DNA of 64,000 nucleotides from assembly GCA_947387485.1 (NCBI GenBank), contig CANDNT010000009.1:62001-126000 (forward strand), given 5' to 3'. Source of the DNA: Aquimarina rhabdastrellae (lineage in GTDB: Bacteria > Bacteroidota > Bacteroidia > Flavobacteriales > Flavobacteriaceae). The notes under the pieces were generated by a model. It had not been told where the DNA came from, searched no databases, and saw only the letters and a program-made list of their open reading frames with translations. This document shows positions 33,648 through 42,998 of this stretch, in pieces. Made by a program: the position numbers and the translations under genes. The number at the start of each line of letters is the position of its first letter. Position 1 is the first letter of the stretch.

Positions 33648-34577
33648 TTATTGCATTACAAAATCAGTAATGGTATCAATTACTTGTGGCATAATTTCTC
33701 GCCACGGTTCGTTATAAGATTTTTGATTTTCTAAACTACTTTTAGATACCTGAGTAAAAATATGATTCATACCTTCAAGCATGAGATATTTTGCTTCTGG
33801 TACAGCAGTTTTTAATTTTTCGTATTCAGATAAGGTAATTTGTAAATCATTATCACCTTGAATTAGTAAGATAGGAACTTCTAATTTTTGTATTTCTACA
33901 GCAGGATCATATTTCATCCATGATCTCATAAAAGGTTGTAAGTTATATCTAAAAATAGATCCTAAAGCAGGTTGGTAACTTACCGCACGTCCTTTTTCTC
34001 TTAATTCTTTAAATGCTTTAGCTGCATTTTTATCTAGACCAGGTGCTTGTACTTTTAATTGATCTATAATTACGTTATCTATAGATTGTCCATAACCAGC
34101 CAAAGATATAAAACCATCTGCATTGTCATTTTGAGCAGCAATCATACCTACTAAAGCTCCTTGACCATGTCCTGCGATGATTATTTTTGAGTAAGCATTA
34201 TTATTTCTGAAGTATGAAATGATAGTTTTAACATCGGTAATAAAGTCATTAAATGAAATATCATTTTCATAAAGACCCAATTGGTCCATTCTAAACAAAC
34301 GCTTATCATACCTATAACTGGCAATACCTTTTTGAGCTAGTATTCGAGAGAATTTTTTGAAAGTGTCATTTTTAGACATACGTTCATTACCATCTCTATT
34401 AATAGCTCCTTGATCCATAATAAAAATAACTAAAGGAATTTGGGCATTAGAAAAGGGAGTGATAAGTGTACCATCTACATATTGATTAATCCTTACTTGA
34501 GCCGAGTTAAATTCTCTTTCTTGAGAAAAAGATAAGCTACTAATACATAGTAAAAGAAAAAAAAGGATATGTCTCAT
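33648..34577 (-). CDS. Alpha/beta hydrolase-like protein lacking the nucleophile Ser
   Basis: A 309-residue exported protein; signal peptide 1-19 ends SLSFSQ. The fold is alpha/beta hydrolase: oxyanion region IFIMDQG, nucleophile elbow IIIAGHGQGALVG, acid strand LLIQGDNDLQ and His loop LEGMNHIFTQ. The nucleophile position (residue 138), normally Ser in GHSxG, is Gly here (codon GGT). The acid and His are retained. It may be an inactive or repurposed member. First gene of the HAD-M61 operon. Confidence 0.85.
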   Translation of the reverse strand: MRHILFFLLLCISSLSFSQEREFNSAQVRINQYVDGTLITPFSNAQIPLVIFIMDQGAINRDGNERMSKNDTFKKFSRILAQKGIASYRYDKRLFRMDQLGLYENDISFNDFITDVKTIISYFRNNNAYSKIIIAGHGQGALVGMIAAQNDNADGFISLAGYGQSIDNVIIDQLKVQAPGLDKNAAKAFKELREKGRAVSYQPALGSIFRYNLQPFMRSWMKYDPAVEIQKLEVPILLIQGDNDLQITLSEYEKLKTAVPEAKYLMLEGMNHIFTQVSKSSLENQKSYNEPWREIMPQVIDTITDFVMQ

Positions 34578-34674
34578 CTAATTGTTTTGTTTATAAAATA
34601 AAATGCGATGCTAAATAATAACAAATTACAATAAAAACGTATGTTATAACTAATAATTGTTAAAATAATAGTGA

Positions 34675-34682
34675 CAAAGATA
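34675..34682 (-). promoter_or_regulatory. -7 box of the alpha/beta hydrolase operon
   Basis: Minus-strand TATCTTTG, exact TAnnTTTG, about 97 nt upstream of the ATG at 34577. No good -33 element. Confidence 0.4.
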
Positions 34683-34744
34683 ATATACATACTATAATTA
34701 AAAGGAAGAGTAAAAATTAACGGTACTATAACAAAAGGCTTTTA

Positions 34745-34752
34745 TATATTTG
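34745..34752 (+). promoter_or_regulatory. -7 box of the S1/P1 nuclease gene
   Basis: TATATTTG 52 nt upstream of the ATG. The leader contains a small CCGT/ACGG hairpin. Confidence 0.5.
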
Positions 34753-34804
34753 CCATCTCCGTTTTTTTACGGAAATACCAGAGTTAATAATTTAGTTTAG
34801 ATAA

Positions 34805-35587
34805 ATGAAGTTACGTTTTTTAGTATTTTTTTTAGTATGCTTTTCCATACAACTTAGTTTTGGAGCAGATTTTTTTTGGGGAAAAACAGGACATAGAGTT
34901 ACAGGAGAGATTGCATCTCAACATTTGACTAATAGAGCTAGAAAAGCTATTTTTAAATTGCTAGATGGGCAAAGTTTGGCTATAGTCTCTACATATGCAG
35001 ATGAAATTAAAAGCGATAGACAATACAAAAAATATAGTCCATGGCATTATGTTAATTTTTCTTTTGACAAAAAGTATGGAGAAGAACAACCTAATGAACA
35101 TGGAGATTTAGTTAAAGGAATTGAAAAATGTGTGGCCGTTTTAAAAGATCCTAAAGTAGCAAAAAAAGACAAAGCTTTTTATTTAAAAATGTTGGTTCAC
35201 TTTATAGGAGATTTACACCAGCCTTTGCATGTAGGTAGAGGAGAAGATAAAGGCGGAAATACTATTCAAGTAAGATGGTTTAATAAAGGATCTAACTTAC
35301 ATAAGGTTTGGGATAGTGAAATGATAGATTCTTATGGGATGAGTTATACCGAATTAGCCAATAATAAAGCGGTGTTGTCTAAAGAAGAAATTAGAAAGAT
35401 AGAGAGCGGAAGTGTGCTTGATTGGGTGAATGAATCTCAAAACTTAGCAAAAGAAGTATATAAGACTGCAAATGTAGGAGAGAAACTAAGGTATAGATAT
35501 TCGTATGTTAATTTTCCTATAGTAAGAGAACAACTACAAAAGGGAGGAATTAGATTAGCAAAAGTTTTAAATGAAATTTTTGGATAA
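34805..35587 (+). CDS. S1/P1-type nuclease
   Basis: A 260-residue exported nuclease. Signal peptide about 1-20 (QLSFG). All nine zinc ligands of the P1 family are visible: W25 and H30 (WGKTGH), D66 (YADEI), H81 (PWHYVN), H132 and D136 (HFIGDLHQPLH), H142, H166 and D170 (LHKVWD). In P1 the tryptophan is the mature N-terminus, so cleavage directly before W25 is expected. It degrades single-stranded nucleic acids outside the inner membrane, likely for phosphate or nucleotide scavenging. Confidence 0.94.
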   Translation: MKLRFLVFFLVCFSIQLSFGADFFWGKTGHRVTGEIASQHLTNRARKAIFKLLDGQSLAIVSTYADEIKSDRQYKKYSPWHYVNFSFDKKYGEEQPNEHGDLVKGIEKCVAVLKDPKVAKKDKAFYLKMLVHFIGDLHQPLHVGRGEDKGGNTIQVRWFNKGSNLHKVWDSEMIDSYGMSYTELANNKAVLSKEEIRKIESGSVLDWVNESQNLAKEVYKTANVGEKLRYRYSYVNFPIVREQLQKGGIRLAKVLNEIFG

Positions 35588-35616
35588 AGAGCAAGTATCT
35601 ATCATATAATAATTAT

Positions 35617-35648
35617 AAAAAAATCGAGGAACTTCCTCGATTTTTTTT
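35617..35648. terminator. Bidirectional terminator
   Basis: AAAAAAATCGAGG / CCTCGATTTTTTT with a five-base loop between the convergent nuclease and AraC genes. Confidence 0.88.
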
Positions 35649-35696
35649 GTAGATATAGTAATAATGTAATCATAAACAAGGGAATGTTAAGTTAAG

Positions 35697-36566
35697 TTAA
35701 TCATTGCTTGCAAGTGCTTCTTTTCTAAATTGCTTAGGAGAACTTGCAAAATGTTTTTTAAAAGTTTTGGTGAGGTGACTTTCATCGGTATATCCTAACT
35801 GATATGCGATTTCTGCAATTGTAAAATCAGTATGCAATAAACGATGTTTAACGAGCTTCATTTTATATTTCGTAATGTATTGATGAATAGAATCTCCTGT
35901 TTGTTTTTTGAAATAAGTACTAATAGAGCTTTGTGACATATTAAATTTATTTGCCATATAATTGATTTTGGTAACATCATTATTATAGATGTTTTGATGA
36001 ATATGGCTTAAAATGTCATCAATTTTACTACGCTCTAGATTCACAGAAGAATCTTTTTTCAATTTTTCATACGATTCAGAAATATTTCTTACAATTAAAC
36101 TTAAAATAGTACTAATTGCATTAGAAATAATTTCTCGATGATAAGTTTGCTCTTGTCTAAACTCGTGCATGACCAGTTTTTGAATATCCCATATTACATT
36201 GCGATCTTCTTCATGAAAGATGGCATCTCCAGGTAAAATATTAGGACGATGTAAAATCTGTTCAATACGTTGTAACCAATATTTTCTATCCGGAAGATTA
36301 ATCTTATTTGAAAACAATAACTCAGTAAATTTAAAACAAGTAAATCTAGTGCGTTCTTGTATATCAAAATGGTGCGTATCTTCTGGGGCTAATAAGAAGA
36401 TATCTCTTGATTTGTAAGGGATTTTACTATCATTAATAGTATGGAATCCTTTTCCATTTTCAATAAAAATGATCTCAAAATAATTGTGACTGTGAGGCTC
36501 GGATTTCCAAATATCAAGCTCACTTTGATCGACGACAAAGGTCTCATGTAATGTATATCTGTTCAT
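35697..36566 (-). CDS. AraC family transcriptional regulator
   Basis: A 289-residue regulator. An N-terminal cupin sensor (residues 10-90, SEPHSHNYFEIIFIENGKGF) is joined to a C-terminal double HTH (about 185-285) with FNMSQSSISTYFKKQTGDSI and IAEIAYQLGYTDESHLTKTF, the latter being the AraC signature. It divergently neighbours a DoxX-like membrane protein gene (206 nt apart), a plausible target. The cupin suggests a small-molecule effector. Confidence 0.92.
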   Translation of the reverse strand: MNRYTLHETFVVDQSELDIWKSEPHSHNYFEIIFIENGKGFHTINDSKIPYKSRDIFLLAPEDTHHFDIQERTRFTCFKFTELLFSNKINLPDRKYWLQRIEQILHRPNILPGDAIFHEEDRNVIWDIQKLVMHEFRQEQTYHREIISNAISTILSLIVRNISESYEKLKKDSSVNLERSKIDDILSHIHQNIYNNDVTKINYMANKFNMSQSSISTYFKKQTGDSIHQYITKYKMKLVKHRLLHTDFTIAEIAYQLGYTDESHLTKTFKKHFASSPKQFRKEALASND

Positions 36567-36736
36567 AATCAGTGGGTTAATATTTTAAAGTTACAAAAAT
36601 AAAATGAATAAAACTAGACCTTATCTACTTGTTTAAAATAACGATAACGTTTGCGTTTGTTAATAAATAAATTAGAAGTAGATTTTTATACCATTTTTTT
36701 GAAGGAATATACAAGAGCTAGTTACGGCTACGGTAA

Positions 36737-36744
36737 TACCTTTG
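36737..36744 (+). promoter_or_regulatory. -7 box of the DoxX-like gene
   Basis: TACCTTTG, exact TAnnTTTG, 28 nt upstream of the TTG start. No good -33, so an activator such as the divergent AraC protein may be needed (inference). Confidence 0.4.
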
Positions 36745-36772
36745 TGCCGCTTTACATTAAAAATTTATCATT

Positions 36773-37183
36773 TTGAAAATCAATGCTTTAGTGTTTTTTG
36801 TTTTTAGGATTATTATAGGTCTCAGTTTTGTGATTTATGGCTTGTATAATGCAATACAATACGAATCATTTATAGGTAGAATTGAAACTTATTTTGGACA
36901 AGTAAGTTTTTTTAATATTGGAATTATTGAAACATTAGCACCTTTAGTTCCTTTTGAGAAATTTCTTATAGGCCTCCTGTTAATTTTAGGATATGCCACA
37001 CAGAAAGTTACCAAAATAGCAATCCTATTATGTAGCTTTTTTACGATCTTTTTGATAGATGCACATCAATTTAATTTGGCATTAATTTATGTAGTGTTTG
37101 TAATGATGATGTTAGTGATCTTAAAAGATGAGAAAAATATATATGCGCTTAATGCAAAAAAAGAGCCGTATATGTTTTTATAA
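36773..37183 (+). CDS. DoxX-like membrane protein, TTG start
   Basis: A 136-residue protein with four membrane helices (about 5-25, 48-72, 74-95, 100-120). The layout RIIIGLSFVIYGLYNAIQYE and PFEKFLIGLLLILGYATQK matches the DoxX/MauE-like superfamily. The start codon is TTG (TTGAAAATCAAT), with no in-frame ATG before the first helix ends. Function unknown. It is divergent from the AraC regulator and followed by a terminator. Confidence 0.78.
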   Translation: MKINALVFFVFRIIIGLSFVIYGLYNAIQYESFIGRIETYFGQVSFFNIGIIETLAPLVPFEKFLIGLLLILGYATQKVTKIAILLCSFFTIFLIDAHQFNLALIYVVFVMMMLVILKDEKNIYALNAKKEPYMFL

Positions 37184-37248
37184 AATGTAGAATATGTAAA
37201 TCATAGAGTTTTTTTTCATAAGTAACATGTTTGTTTGATTAGTTGGTT

Positions 37249-37278
37249 AAACCCCTTAGTAACGCAAAGGGGTTTTTT
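37249..37278 (+). terminator. Terminator of the DoxX-like gene
   Basis: AAACCCCTT / AAGGGGTTT with a nine-base loop and U-run. Confidence 0.75.
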
Positions 37279-37322
37279 CTTGCCCTTATGAAATTAAAAA
37301 CAGGAATGATGATATGTTTAAT

Positions 37323-37724
37323 TTAAGAAATGAAGGATAGTTTTCTAAAACGTAAAGCATTCCAATTATGATCAATACTTATTTTTTGCACAGGCTTGAT
37401 TAAATAATCACCAAGTACACCCCATCCATTTTTTCTTGTAAGCTTGGTTGTATATATTTTTGAATTTTTCTTAGGATAGGCAAACCATAAGGTGGCATCG
37501 CCTATTAAACGAGGATATAAGGTTTCAATTCGTTTCTCTATTTGATCTTTCTTGGTTACAAAAACCAAAGCAAAATCAACCTCAGAAACTTTAACTAGAG
37601 ATTCAATGATGCGTATATTAGATAGTTTATTCAGTTCTCTATCAAAGCCAGAAGGTTCGTTTAAAATTAATATCTCATCTAAATTAGGAGAAAGTCGTAA
37701 TTTTTTAAAAAGTGGAGTAATCAT
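37323..37724 (-). CDS. Conserved protein of unknown function
   Basis: A 133-residue cytoplasmic protein from the ATG at 37724 (MITPLFKKLRLSPNLDEILI). The frame is open to an ATG at 37760, but that would lie inside the preceding terminator hairpin. Alpha/beta composition with VDFALVFVTKKDQIEKRIET and GDATLWFAYPKKNSKIYTT; no known motif. I have seen similar sequences in Bacteroidota without an assigned role, so I do not name a function. Confidence 0.75.
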   Translation of the reverse strand: MITPLFKKLRLSPNLDEILILNEPSGFDRELNKLSNIRIIESLVKVSEVDFALVFVTKKDQIEKRIETLYPRLIGDATLWFAYPKKNSKIYTTKLTRKNGWGVLGDYLIKPVQKISIDHNWNALRFRKLSFIS

Positions 37725-37758
37725 GACGAGTTTTTTAAGGTGAGCTATATAAAGATAC

Positions 37759-37792
37759 AAAAAACAACACTTTTTTTTGTTAAAGTGTTGTT
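37759..37792 (-). terminator. Terminator of the serine hydrolase gene
   Basis: AACAACACTTT / AAAGTGTTGTT, then a minus-strand U-run, 11 nt past the stop codon at 37803. Confidence 0.75.
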
Positions 37793-37802
37793 GTTCATTG
37801 GT

Positions 37803-39152
37803 TTATTTTTTGATTCCTATTTCGGATTCGACTCTGTTTTTAAACGTATAAGAGACTCCCTTTTTATCTTTTTTAAAGATAATGGTGTATAATAGCTCTT
37901 TGAAGATGAAAGTGTTTTTTGAAATAGGATAAATGGCTAATTTATCTTTTCCTTTAAGTTGACTATATAATTGATTTCCTTCACGTGAAATAATACGTAT
38001 AGTACCATCTGTAAAAGTATAAGTGCCAACCCATTTTTGTAACTCTTTATTTGTGAGTTTAACCGTATTTTTTAATTCAGGAAAAGGTTTGTTTATTGCC
38101 AAAGCAGCAATTTGAGTACTTGTAGTAGTAATGGGTAAATTACAACTACAGTTGGATAACATCGCTACATAAACATCTTCTTGAGGTAAATAAATAGCAT
38201 TGCTTATAAATCCAAAAATACCACCAGAGTGCTCTATGGTTGTACTGCCATTAATTTCATTAATATGCCAACCATAACCATAATGAATAGGTGTTCCTGT
38301 AGTCGTGGTATAATTAGTAAAAGCCTGTTGTGTAGAACTAGGGGAGAGCAAAGTATGATTTGTAATAGCTTTTTGCCAAGTATACAAATCTTCTACAGTT
38401 GAGAGTAGTGATCCAGCCGCATAAGGAATTGTATGGCTAAAATGTGGAGGATGGATATATGTATTTTTATCTCGTTTTAAATAACCTTTGGTTTTATTTT
38501 TTATTATTTCATAATTGTTAGTATAATATGAATTTGACATTCCTAGTTTTTTAAAGATATGTTCTTCTATAAAATCCTCATAAGATTGACCAGAAACTTT
38601 TTCGATAATATATCCTAAAATAACATAACCAGAATTACTATAAGAGTAACGTTGCCCAGGATCAAAATTAGTAGGTTCGTTTTTGAAAAAATCGATAAGT
38701 GCTAGAGGAGATAAATCTTTATGTTGTATACTATCCATATTAAGACGAGTATAGTTTTTGATTCCAGACGTATGTGTCAATAATTGATGAATTGTTATGT
38801 TTTTATCTTGTATAGGATAGTCTGGAAGGTATTTTGTGATCACATCAATTACATTCAACTTTTGCTGTTCTTGAAGCATAAGAATACTTACTGCGGTAAA
38901 CTGTTTAGTAATAGAACCTATTTTAAAAACGTGTTTAGGGGCTAAAGAAATATCTAATTCTAGATCAGACATACCTATGGCTTTATTGTAGATAATTTCT
39001 CCTTTTTTTGCCACCAAGATTGCAACACCTGGAGCAGTTGTAGAAAAATTAGAGTGTAATAAACTATCTATTTTATGTTCTAATTGTTGTGCTTGACCTG
39101 TGATGGTAAGACTTAAACATAAAAAAAATGCAACTAAATGTCGAAGAGTCAT
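37803..39152 (-). CDS. Class C beta-lactamase-like serine hydrolase
   Basis: A 449-residue exported enzyme (signal peptide 1-21, ending GQAQ). The beta-lactamase/D-alanyl carboxypeptidase fold shows SITK (nucleophile S80, K83), YSN (171-173), and EHSGG near residue 305 in place of KTG. A C-terminal lipocalin-like domain (about 360-449) is common in esterase-type members. Substrate unknown: peptide, ester or beta-lactam. Monocistronic. Confidence 0.9.
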   Translation of the reverse strand: MTLRHLVAFFLCLSLTITGQAQQLEHKIDSLLHSNFSTTAPGVAILVAKKGEIIYNKAIGMSDLELDISLAPKHVFKIGSITKQFTAVSILMLQEQQKLNVIDVITKYLPDYPIQDKNITIHQLLTHTSGIKNYTRLNMDSIQHKDLSPLALIDFFKNEPTNFDPGQRYSYSNSGYVILGYIIEKVSGQSYEDFIEEHIFKKLGMSNSYYTNNYEIIKNKTKGYLKRDKNTYIHPPHFSHTIPYAAGSLLSTVEDLYTWQKAITNHTLLSPSSTQQAFTNYTTTTGTPIHYGYGWHINEINGSTTIEHSGGIFGFISNAIYLPQEDVYVAMLSNCSCNLPITTTSTQIAALAINKPFPELKNTVKLTNKELQKWVGTYTFTDGTIRIISREGNQLYSQLKGKDKLAIYPISKNTFIFKELLYTIIFKKDKKGVSYTFKNRVESEIGIKK

Positions 39153-39213
39153 AAGGGTAAAATTTAATTTCTTTTATAGACAGAAGAGATAATCTCTTGG
39201 TTACATATTACAA

Positions 39214-39248
39214 TAAAAAAATCCCATTTTGAAAACCAAAATGGGATT
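39214..39248 (-). terminator. Terminator of htpG
   Basis: AATCCCATTTTG / CAAAATGGGATT with a five-base loop and minus-strand U-run, 22 nt past the htpG stop. Confidence 0.88.
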
Positions 39249-39270
39249 AATAATATCATCTAAATTTGTA

Positions 39271-41154
39271 TTAGATCAAATCATAACTACGCTTAACAAA
39301 TGCAGTAAGTTCTTCACCTTTAAGCAAGTTTTGTGATAGTTTAGCTAAATCAAGAGCTTGTTTAATAATAGCCTCTTTATTAGTGTCTTCTTTTTCTGTC
39401 ATGATTTTACTAATTAAATCATGATTGGTATTAACAACAAGGTTGTACATTTCTGGCATATTACCAAACATGTTCATACCGCCACCACCAGTTTGTTGCA
39501 TTTCTTTCATACGGCGCATGAATTCTGGTTGAGTGATCATAAACGGAGCAGAAGAGCTATCCAATGCTTCTAATTGTACCGTATATGATGTAGCAGGAAC
39601 AACTTTTTCTAAATCAGTTTTAAGAGTTTCTTTTTCTTCATCAGATAATTTAGAGATTGTCTCTTCATCTTTCTTGATAAGATTATCTACATGATCTGCA
39701 TCAACACGAGCAAAAGTGATTTTCTCTTTACTAGTTTCTAATTTTTGGATTAAATGAGAAACAATAGGAGAATCTAATAAAAGAACTTCGTATCCTTTAT
39801 CTTTTGCAGCTTGGATATAAGTGTGTTGCTCATCTTCGTTAGAAGCATAAAGAATAACTAATTTATCGTCTTTATCTGTTTGAGAGTCTTTGATTTTTTC
39901 TTGAAGCTCTTCAAATGTAAAGTAACTTCCGTCTACAGTAGGATATAATGCAAATTTGTCTGCTTTGTCAAAGAACTTATCCTCAGATAACATTCCGTAT
40001 TCGATAACGATTTTGATATCGTTCCATTTCTTTTCAAAATCTTCACGGTCATTTTTGAAAAGAGAGTTAAGTTTATCAGCTACTTTTCTTGTAATATAGC
40101 TTGAGATTTTCTTAACAGCACCATCAGCTTGTAAATATGAACGAGATACGTTAAGCGGGATATCTGGAGAATCGATTACACCTCTAAGCATTGTTAAGAA
40201 TTCTGGTACAATACCTTCTACATTATCAGTAACAAATACTTGGTTTTGGTATAATTGGATTCTGTCTTTTTGTAGATTCATATCCTGACCTAATCTAGGG
40301 AAATATAAAATCCCTGTTAAGTTAAATGGATAATCTACATTAAGGTGTATGTTAAATAAAGGTTCTTCAAATTGCATAGGATACAATTCTCTATAGAAAC
40401 CTTTATAATCTTCTTCTTTTAATTCGCTTGGTTGTTTTGTCCATGCTGGAGAAGGGTTGTTGATGATATTGTCAACAGTTACTTTTTCTGGTTCAGCATC
40501 TTCTGGTGCATCCTCAGCTTTAGGTAATGTTTCTTCTTTAGTTCCGAATTTAATCGGAATAGGCATAAACTTATTATACTTTACTAAAAGTTCGCTAATT
40601 CGACTTTCTTCTAGGAACTCTGTAGAATCTTCTGCGATGTGAAGTATAATCTCTGTACCTCTATCTGCTTTTTCGGCAGTTTCAAGAGTAAAAGTAGGAG
40701 AACCGTCACAAGTCCAATGTGCAGCAGGTTCATCTTTAAAAGACTTTGTGATAATTTCTACTTTATCTGCAACCATAAAAGCAGAATAAAAACCAAGACC
40801 AAAGTGACCTATAATACCTGTATCTTTGGCACCGTCTTTATATTTATCTAAAAACTCTTCAGCTCCAGAAAAAGCTACTTGATTAATATACTTTTCAACT
40901 TCATCTGCAGTCATTCCTAGTCCTTGATCTATAATATGAAGCTTTTTATTTTCGCTATCAATTTTTACTTCAATTCTAGGATCTCCATATTCCACCTTTG
41001 CTTCACCAATATTAGTAAGGTGTTTTAATTTTAATGTTGCATCTGTTGCGTTTGATATTAGTTCACGTAAAAAGATTTCGTGATCAGAATATAAAAACTT
41101 TTTGATGAGAGGAAAAATGTTCTCTACCGATACATTAATACTTCCTGTTGCCAT
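39271..41154 (-). CDS. htpG: Molecular chaperone HtpG (Hsp90)
   Basis: A 627-residue bacterial Hsp90. The N-terminal GHKL ATPase has FLRELISNATDA, DQGLGMT and HFGLGFYSAF. The middle domain contains RGVIDSPDIPLNVSRSYLQ. The C-terminal dimerisation domain follows. Length and motifs agree with the family. It assists folding of client proteins under heat and oxidative stress. Monocistronic, with its own terminator; the 778-nt upstream region has no recognisable heat-shock promoter but does hold two orphan hairpins on the other strand. Confidence 0.97.
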   Translation of the reverse strand: MATGSINVSVENIFPLIKKFLYSDHEIFLRELISNATDATLKLKHLTNIGEAKVEYGDPRIEVKIDSENKKLHIIDQGLGMTADEVEKYINQVAFSGAEEFLDKYKDGAKDTGIIGHFGLGFYSAFMVADKVEIITKSFKDEPAAHWTCDGSPTFTLETAEKADRGTEIILHIAEDSTEFLEESRISELLVKYNKFMPIPIKFGTKEETLPKAEDAPEDAEPEKVTVDNIINNPSPAWTKQPSELKEEDYKGFYRELYPMQFEEPLFNIHLNVDYPFNLTGILYFPRLGQDMNLQKDRIQLYQNQVFVTDNVEGIVPEFLTMLRGVIDSPDIPLNVSRSYLQADGAVKKISSYITRKVADKLNSLFKNDREDFEKKWNDIKIVIEYGMLSEDKFFDKADKFALYPTVDGSYFTFEELQEKIKDSQTDKDDKLVILYASNEDEQHTYIQAAKDKGYEVLLLDSPIVSHLIQKLETSKEKITFARVDADHVDNLIKKDEETISKLSDEEKETLKTDLEKVVPATSYTVQLEALDSSSAPFMITQPEFMRRMKEMQQTGGGGMNMFGNMPEMYNLVVNTNHDLISKIMTEKEDTNKEAIIKQALDLAKLSQNLLKGEELTAFVKRSYDLI

Positions 41155-41446
41155 GATATTTAAAATGTTTTGTTTAAAAATTATAAGCCTTTTATATCAC
41201 AGAATTATGATAAAAGACAATAGCCTTTTTTCAAAAAAAATACCAAGATTAAATAGCTGCCAAAATGACATTTAAAAAAAAATAAAAAAAATGTAAGTAA
41301 TAAGAAAAGTGATCGACTACAGTAATGACATAGATTTAGATGATTGAATTTTTAAGATGATTTTTTTGCTTAAGAATTTTAATTGGTCAATAAATGAACG
41401 GTTAAAATTGCTATGAAAAAGAAGAATTAAGCAAAATGATTTTGAT

Positions 41447-41485
41447 TTATGAATTGATAGTAAACCCCAAGCTGTCAATTCATAA
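41447..41485 (+). other. 14-bp hairpin with ACCCC loop
   Basis: TTATGAATTGATAG pairs with CTGTCAATTCATAA (one G-U pair) around the 11-base loop TAAACCCCAAG. It is not followed by a U-run. Possible part of a small RNA. Confidence 0.45.
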
Positions 41486-41618
41486 TTTTATGATACAAAT
41501 AAAACATCCTTAAGAGATGTAATGTTTAAAGAGCAATCATAACTGAGCTAGTACTGATATACTTCATGAAATTTACTACACTAGCCGGTTTGTTTGTTTA
41601 TTTATTGGTTAGGTTGTT

Positions 41619-41658
41619 AGAAAGACATGTAGTGATTGACATGTCTTTCTTCATTTTT
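41619..41658 (+). terminator. Orphan terminator-like hairpin
   Basis: AGAAAGACATGT, eight-base loop, ACATGTCTTTCT, then TCATTTTT. No plus-strand gene lies upstream within the 465 nt to htpG. Confidence 0.6.
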
Positions 41659-41789
41659 ATACCTTTTATTTCCTGTAATATATACAAATAATAACTTTTT
41701 ATAATAGTAAATAAAGATTTCAAGTGTTTGTTAATTAGTTGTTTATATGTGTTTGATACGCTTTTTTTTAAGATATTATATAAATTAGG

Positions 41790-41797
41790 TACTTTTG
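41790..41797 (+). promoter_or_regulatory. -7 box upstream of the KAS III gene
   Basis: TACTTTTG fits TAnnTTTG; leader of about 130 nt. The usual -33 TTTG is not at the right distance. Confidence 0.35.
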
Positions 41798-41932
41798 CCT
41801 AGATTTACAAAATATTATGCATGCATATAAGATTAGAATATATTGCTTTACGAAAAATATAATAATCTATATCTTGTGATAGTAAATCAGTAAAGAAAAT
41901 AATAAAAAAATAGAACATATACAATTAATACT

Positions 41933-42940
41933 ATGTATACATCAAAAATAGTTGGACTAGGAAGTTATGTGCCTGAAAATGTCGTGACAAACGATGATCT
42001 TTCAAAAGTAATGGATACAAACGATGCTTGGATTCAAGAAAGAACAGGAATAAAAGAAAGAAGACATATTAAAAAAGGAGATGGTAATACTACTGCTGTA
42101 ATGGGAGTTAAGGCTTCAGAAATTGCATTAGAAAGAGCAGGATTAAAACCAGAAGATATTGATTTAATTGTCTTTGCTACATTGAGTCCAGATATGTATT
42201 TCCCTGGATGTGGAGTACAAGTTCAAGAGATGATGAATATGAGAACAATTCCTGCCCTTGACGTACGTAATCAGTGTAGTGGATTTGTATATGGATTATC
42301 CGTTGCTGATCAGTTTATCAAAACTGGGATGTATAAAAATGTATTGGTGATAGGTAGTGAAAATCACAGTGGAGGATTGGATATGACAACTAGAGGAAGA
42401 AGTGTTTCTGTTATTTTTGGTGATGGAGCAGGAGCAGCAGTATTATCTCGTAGTGATAAAGAAGGTCATGGAGTATTATCTACACATTTACATAGTGAAG
42501 GAGCTCATGCAAAAGAATTAGCTTTAATGGGACCTAGTACAGAACATTGGGTACCTGCACTTATAGAAGAGAATCCACAAGAAGATATTCCTTATTATCC
42601 ATATATGAATGGTCAATTTGTATTTAAAAATGCAGTAGTACGTTTTTCTGAAGTAATTAACGAAGGATTACAATCTAATGGATTAAATACAACTGATATT
42701 GATATGTTAATACCACATCAAGCGAATTTGAGAATTTCACAATTTGTACAAAAGAAATTCCAATTGTCTGATGACAAGGTTTACAACAATATCCAGAAAT
42801 ATGGAAATACAACAGCAGCTTCAATTCCGATTGCTTTGACAGAAGCTTGGGAAGAAGGAAAGATTAAAGAAGGAGATACTGTAGTATTGGCAGCTTTTGG
42901 TAGTGGATTTACATGGGGTAGTGCTATTATTAAATGGTAG
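41933..42940 (+). CDS. 3-oxoacyl-ACP synthase III family protein
   Basis: A 335-residue ketosynthase III. The catalytic triad is complete: C115 (DVRNQCSGFVYG), H262 (LIPHQANLRI) and N292 (YGNTTAASIP). FGDGAGAAVLS is also present. It condenses acyl-CoA with malonyl-ACP. It is not in a fatty-acid or rpmF-plsX cluster, so it may be a second KAS III with a special role, such as starter-unit selection for branched acids or a secondary lipid (inference). Flanked by a strong terminator. Confidence 0.9.
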   Translation: MYTSKIVGLGSYVPENVVTNDDLSKVMDTNDAWIQERTGIKERRHIKKGDGNTTAVMGVKASEIALERAGLKPEDIDLIVFATLSPDMYFPGCGVQVQEMMNMRTIPALDVRNQCSGFVYGLSVADQFIKTGMYKNVLVIGSENHSGGLDMTTRGRSVSVIFGDGAGAAVLSRSDKEGHGVLSTHLHSEGAHAKELALMGPSTEHWVPALIEENPQEDIPYYPYMNGQFVFKNAVVRFSEVINEGLQSNGLNTTDIDMLIPHQANLRISQFVQKKFQLSDDKVYNNIQKYGNTTAASIPIALTEAWEEGKIKEGDTVVLAAFGSGFTWGSAIIKW

Positions 42941-42965
42941 ATCACATTTAAAAATATGATAAAAA

Positions 42966-42998
42966 GAAAAACGCGAAGAGAACCTCTTCGCGTTTTTT
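42966..42998 (+). terminator. Terminator of the KAS III gene
   Basis: AAAACGCGAAGAG / CTCTTCGCGTTTT with a four-base loop and U-run. Confidence 0.9.

Larger units (their letters stand above)
41155..41932. other. Intergenic region between htpG and KAS III gene
   Basis: About 778 nt without a protein gene. It contains a 14-bp hairpin (41447-41485), a terminator-like 12-bp hairpin (41619-41655) and a TACTTTTG promoter box (41790-41797). A short plus-strand non-coding RNA ending at 41655 is possible. Confidence 0.55.
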
